Shown here piece after piece: positions 23,741-26,353 of a stretch of DNA of 26,353 bases (positions are counted from its first letter, which is position 1; every line of letters starts with the position of its first letter). This DNA comes from JANQKX01 sp039028695 (lineage in GTDB: Bacteria; Pseudomonadota; Alphaproteobacteria; Kiloniellales; Kiloniellaceae): positions 1 to 26,353 of the forward strand of contig JBCCHN010000071.1 in NCBI GenBank assembly GCA_039028695.1, given 5' to 3'. A program made the position numbers and the translations under genes. The notes beneath the pieces are model-generated. The model did no database searches and was not told where the DNA came from. It was given only the letters and a program-made list of their open reading frames with translations.

Positions 23741-24078
23741 CGAGACTCCTGAGCGTTGCGCACAGCCGTGGTAGGTGATTCGAAACATCGGAATTACTTG
23801 CAATTGGCTTCATGTTGAATGAGACCGATCAAGCCTTCTTAAAGAGGAATCTTCCTATCGCAAGCCGTCGCCAGTTGAAATGCTGATGTCAATTGTCCCC
23901 ATCCTTAACGATCTTGGTAATTCTATAATATCAGGTCCACTTTATGAGCTGAAGCAGTCGTCAATCCAGTCCACCGCTGACGGAGAAAAATAGCCATAAG
24001 CAAACATTTTAGGCGTAGCTTGATGATTTGTGCGCAGTTATCATCGACCAACTGATGGCTTAAAATGGAGAATGATGC
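23741..24078. other. Intergenic region with repeat copy 5
   Basis: About 340 bp without a supported gene between NIPSNAP and methyltransferase genes. It contains TTGGTAAT at 23914-23921 and otherwise nothing recognised. Confidence 0.5.
23914..23935. repeat. Interspersed intergenic repeat, copy 5 (degenerate)
   Basis: CTTGGTAATTCTATAATATCAGG: the core TTGGTAAT is kept, while the following TAAA part is altered. It is the weakest of the six copies. Confidence 0.35.
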
Positions 24079-24897
24079 ATGGGCTCGTATGAAGGCTTTG
24101 CCGAACTGGAGAAAGCAGGCTGGACGGACGACGGTATATCTTCCGGATACGTCACCCTGTTCTCATCCGCCAGCGATCTCGCCATACCTTCAATCGTAAA
24201 ACGGGTGACGCCAGGCGCACGAGTGTTGGACCTATGCTGTGGCCAGGCCAATGTCAGCGAGGCATTGCTCAAAGACGGGTTTTCGGTTGTTGGCGCTGAC
24301 TTTTCACCGAAGATGCTGGCTCATGCTCGTCAGCGTTTGCCGCTGGTAGAGTTCATCGAGGCCGATGCGCAGAATCTTCCATTCGAAGACGAGGAGTTCG
24401 ATGCGATTATCTGCAATTTTGGAATCATGCATATCCCCGATCAGCCCAAAGCGCTTCGAGAAATCCGCCGAGTGGTGAAGCCAGGTGGTCAGTTAATTAT
24501 GACATCTTGGTGTGGTCCTGACGTTTCACCGGTCTTTCAGGTCTTCTACAGCAGTGTGCAGGAGCACGGAGACCCAGCGGTACGTATGCCTGACAGTCCG
24601 AATTTTCATCAGTTTGCAAATGAGGATACCGCACGCTCGATCCTCGCAGATACAGGTTTCGCCATTGAAACGCAGGAGCGGGTCGATTGCTTTTGGTTGC
24701 TCGAAGAACCCGAGACACTTGCCGAAATATTTCAACAGGGCGCTCCTCGTGGCGGCTACCTGCTCACTCAGCAGCCCGACAAAAACCGCGTGGCAATAAA
24801 ATCGGCTGTAACCGCGAAAGTTCGGGAGAAATTCGCTGACAACGGCAAATGGCGCGCGCCAATTCCAGCTTCGCTGATTGTTGCCAAGTCCGCATAG
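24079..24897 (+). CDS. Class I SAM-dependent methyltransferase
   Basis: 272 residues from the ATG at 24079, preceded by GGAG. Motif I is VLDLCCGQANVSEAL (Asp51 and the Gly-rich loop), the acidic strand-2 residue is in VVGADFSP (Asp74), the third motif is IEADAQNLPFEDEEFDAIIC (Asp96 region), followed by LREIRRVVKPGGQLIMTSW. This is the Methyltransf_11 layout, seen in UbiE-like and many small-molecule methyltransferases. The substrate cannot be read from sequence; residues 150-260 should form the substrate cap. It is followed by a separate SDR gene after 187 bp. Confidence 0.9.
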   Translation: MGSYEGFAELEKAGWTDDGISSGYVTLFSSASDLAIPSIVKRVTPGARVLDLCCGQANVSEALLKDGFSVVGADFSPKMLAHARQRLPLVEFIEADAQNLPFEDEEFDAIICNFGIMHIPDQPKALREIRRVVKPGGQLIMTSWCGPDVSPVFQVFYSSVQEHGDPAVRMPDSPNFHQFANEDTARSILADTGFAIETQERVDCFWLLEEPETLAEIFQQGAPRGGYLLTQQPDKNRVAIKSAVTAKVREKFADNGKWRAPIPASLIVAKSA

Positions 24898-24931
24898 GGT
24901 CAAATCTTCCATTCCAGGGGTCGCTTGACCC
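24897..24931 (+). other. Stem-loop after the methyltransferase stop
   Basis: GGGTCAA (24897-24903) and TTGACCC (24925-24931) form a perfect 7-bp inverted repeat with a 21-nt spacer, starting on the last base of the stop codon. There is no T-run, so it may be a weak terminator, an mRNA stabiliser or an operator for the downstream SDR. Confidence 0.4.
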
Positions 24932-25084
24932 ATGCCTGCTGTCTGGGAGTGATCTGAATCAGTTGGTATCGATGGGGGTGATCGGACGATAGCCGAAACC
25001 TGTCATGCAATGGCAGGGTTTGATTTCTGGATGGTGTGCCAATCTAAATGATGGTTCGACATTTCCATAGGGAGAGTTGGAAAG

Positions 25085-25840
25085 ATGGCTGGAGTCGAGG
25101 GGCGCGTAGCCCTTGTTACGGGTGGTGGTCGAGGTATTGGGCGTGCAACAGCTGCCCTATTGGTGTCACAGGGCGCTCAAGTGATGTGCGTCGGGCGAAG
25201 CAAACAGGAACTTATGGAAACCGGATTTGAATATTCGGTGGCAGATCTTGGAACGGCAGAGGGTTGTGCCAAAGCAGTTGCGGATGCCCGGCAACGGCTG
25301 GGCCCAATTGATATTCTTGTCTGCAACCATGGCCTCGGCTCGGCCCACGAGCGGGTGGTCTGGAAACAGGAGCTTGACGATTGGGGTGAGTCGATTCGGA
25401 TTAATCTTGATGGGCCATTTCATCTTTCTAGGCTGGTGATGCCGGGAATGATCGAACGCCAATACGGGCGCGTAGTTTATACAAGTTCCACGTCAGCACT
25501 GGTCGCGGAACCCGCGGGAAGTGCATACAACAGTTCCAAGGCTGGGCTACTGGGGTTGATGCGTTCGGTTGCAATGGATGGTGGCGCTTACGGTATTACA
25601 TCGAACGCGGTATTGCCTGGCTGGGTCCGGACCGAAATGGCCGAACGTTCGGCCCGCCAGGAAGCAAGTGATCGCGGCATCACGACTGAGCAAGTTTGGG
25701 AGGAACGGGCCGCATTGTATCCTGCTGGTCGCGTTGCGACGCCAGGAGAAGTGGCCGCAATGATCGCGTTCCTGGCGTCTGAGGAGGCTAGCGGTGTAAG
25801 TGGAGAGTCGATCAGGGTTGCCCTTGGCAGGGCTTATTAA
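25085..25840 (+). CDS. Short-chain dehydrogenase/reductase
   Basis: 251 residues. Classical SDR features: TGGGRGIG (12-19) for the cofactor, NHG in place of NAG at 81-83, Asn107, Ser135, Tyr148 and Lys152 (YNSSK), and the LPGWVRTEM segment after the active site. A GGAGAG site lies upstream of the ATG. NAD(P)-dependent oxidation or reduction is expected; the substrate is unknown. It belongs to the FabG-like wide branch and is unlike the YdfG-like SDR at 6535-7299. It may form a unit with the methyltransferase upstream. Confidence 0.9.
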   Translation: MAGVEGRVALVTGGGRGIGRATAALLVSQGAQVMCVGRSKQELMETGFEYSVADLGTAEGCAKAVADARQRLGPIDILVCNHGLGSAHERVVWKQELDDWGESIRINLDGPFHLSRLVMPGMIERQYGRVVYTSSTSALVAEPAGSAYNSSKAGLLGLMRSVAMDGGAYGITSNAVLPGWVRTEMAERSARQEASDRGITTEQVWEERAALYPAGRVATPGEVAAMIAFLASEEASGVSGESIRVALGRAY

Positions 25841-26353
25841 ATCGCAGTTTATCTTTTGCTCAAGCGGTAACCGAGGTCAACGCCGGCCAGGGAGAAGTTC
25901 GCCTAAGTGTGCCCACTTGTTAATAGGTCGCCTTGGGTCACTTTAAGCCTCAGTCCTGTCAGGTGAATGAGTCCAGAGTCGGCGGCAGTGCGATCAAAAT
26001 GGATGAATGCCCAGCCGGTCGGGAGTCAGCTCCACGAGAATGGCCGTTCACACTCTTGGTAATCGTCCTAAAGGGGTCCGCTTAACGAGGTTCTGCAGGC
26101 GTGAAAGAAATCCGACCCGCTTTGGTGTTTTTGGCCGATGGCGGACATTGTCGAGTCAGCACGCCAACGGCAGTGTTTGAAGCGGCCGATCCAAAAAATT
26201 TACCGCGTTTGGGTGCGGTTCTGTTGTAAGCTCACGTTTCGATTAATCTAGGCTCTGCCTACCAGACTTCGCGAGATGAAACGTCGATTTGCATAGGCGG
26301 CTTTAAGCCGAAATACCGAGCGCCATCTCCATCATGTGCCTGGAATCCGACCC
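25841..26353. other. Right-end region without a supported gene
   Basis: About 510 bp without a convincing coding region. It holds the most complete repeat copy (26017-26090). A frame through the repeat runs open to a stop near 26180 but shows no family features, and I do not call it a gene. Confidence 0.5.
26017..26090. repeat. Interspersed intergenic repeat, copy 6 (long form)
   Basis: GGTCGGGAGTCAGCTCCACG-type start (26017-26048) matches copy 2, then TTCACACTCTTGGTAAT (26047-26063), CCTAAAGGGGTCC and TTAACGAGG (26082-26090). It joins features seen separately in copies 2, 3 and 4. Confidence 0.65.

Noticed and set aside
16641..26090. Integron attC sites, because some repeat copies contain GTTAAAY
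   Set aside because: Only two of six copies fit GTTRRRY, no paired inverse core with a foldable stem was found, gene blocks are in mixed orientation and no integrase is visible.
16641..26090. CRISPR array
   Set aside because: The repeats are hundreds to thousands of bases apart, degenerate, and there are no Cas genes.
26017..26180. Small coding region through repeat copy 6
   Set aside because: The frame is open but has no ribosome site or family features, and the same DNA recurs as degenerate intergenic repeat.

Overview
The window reads as chromosomal DNA of an alphaproteobacterium. This is an inference from the glxBCD/glnT gene order known from rhizobia and other alphaproteobacteria, from strong Shine-Dalgarno sites, and from G+C-rich codon use in the left part; the genus is not determined. 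No rRNA, tRNA, CRISPR array or intact transposase was seen.

Left part (1-16.4 kb, dense, G+C-rich): nitrogen and amide metabolism. It opens with an operon of a split glutamate-synthase-like enzyme (set 1: end of a class II amidotransferase, a GXGXG subunit, an FMN subunit, and an unrecognised 129-residue protein) closed by a clear terminator. Next come a small membrane protein and a creatinase-like M24 protein (minus strand), a divergent histone-deacetylase-like amidohydrolase, an unrecognised 200-residue protein, a YdfG-like SDR, and a nitrilase-family amidase divergent from an XRE-cupin regulator. The regulator precedes a second split set (glxB-glxC-glxD) with a good sigma70-type promoter, then a GlnT/GMAS-type glutamine synthetase homologue with its own downstream terminator. 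A BKACE-family gene with two perfect inverted repeats in its promoter region follows, then an ArsC/YffB-like protein and an MFS transporter.

Right part (16.4-26.35 kb): looser spacing, visibly lower G+C, mixed orientation. It holds a SnoaL-like protein, an exported AbgB-like M20 hydrolase with a His-rich tail, an amidase, an HxlR regulator divergent from a monooxygenase/quinone reductase/NIPSNAP operon, a methyltransferase and a second SDR. Six intergenic copies of a degenerate repeat (core TTGGTAAT-N5-TAAA) separate these gene blocks, which suggests an accessory region built by repeated insertion or recombination.

Working together (inference): the left part looks like a gamma-glutamyl/amine nitrogen-assimilation region. 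A GMAS/GlnT-type ligase and GlxBCD could make gamma-glutamyl amides or N-substituted glutamates, under control of the XRE-cupin protein. The notable points are two divergent GlxBCD-like systems in one locus, one with and one without the Cys motif expected for an Fe-S cluster, the first carrying an extra unknown partner, and the repeat-bounded blocks on the right.
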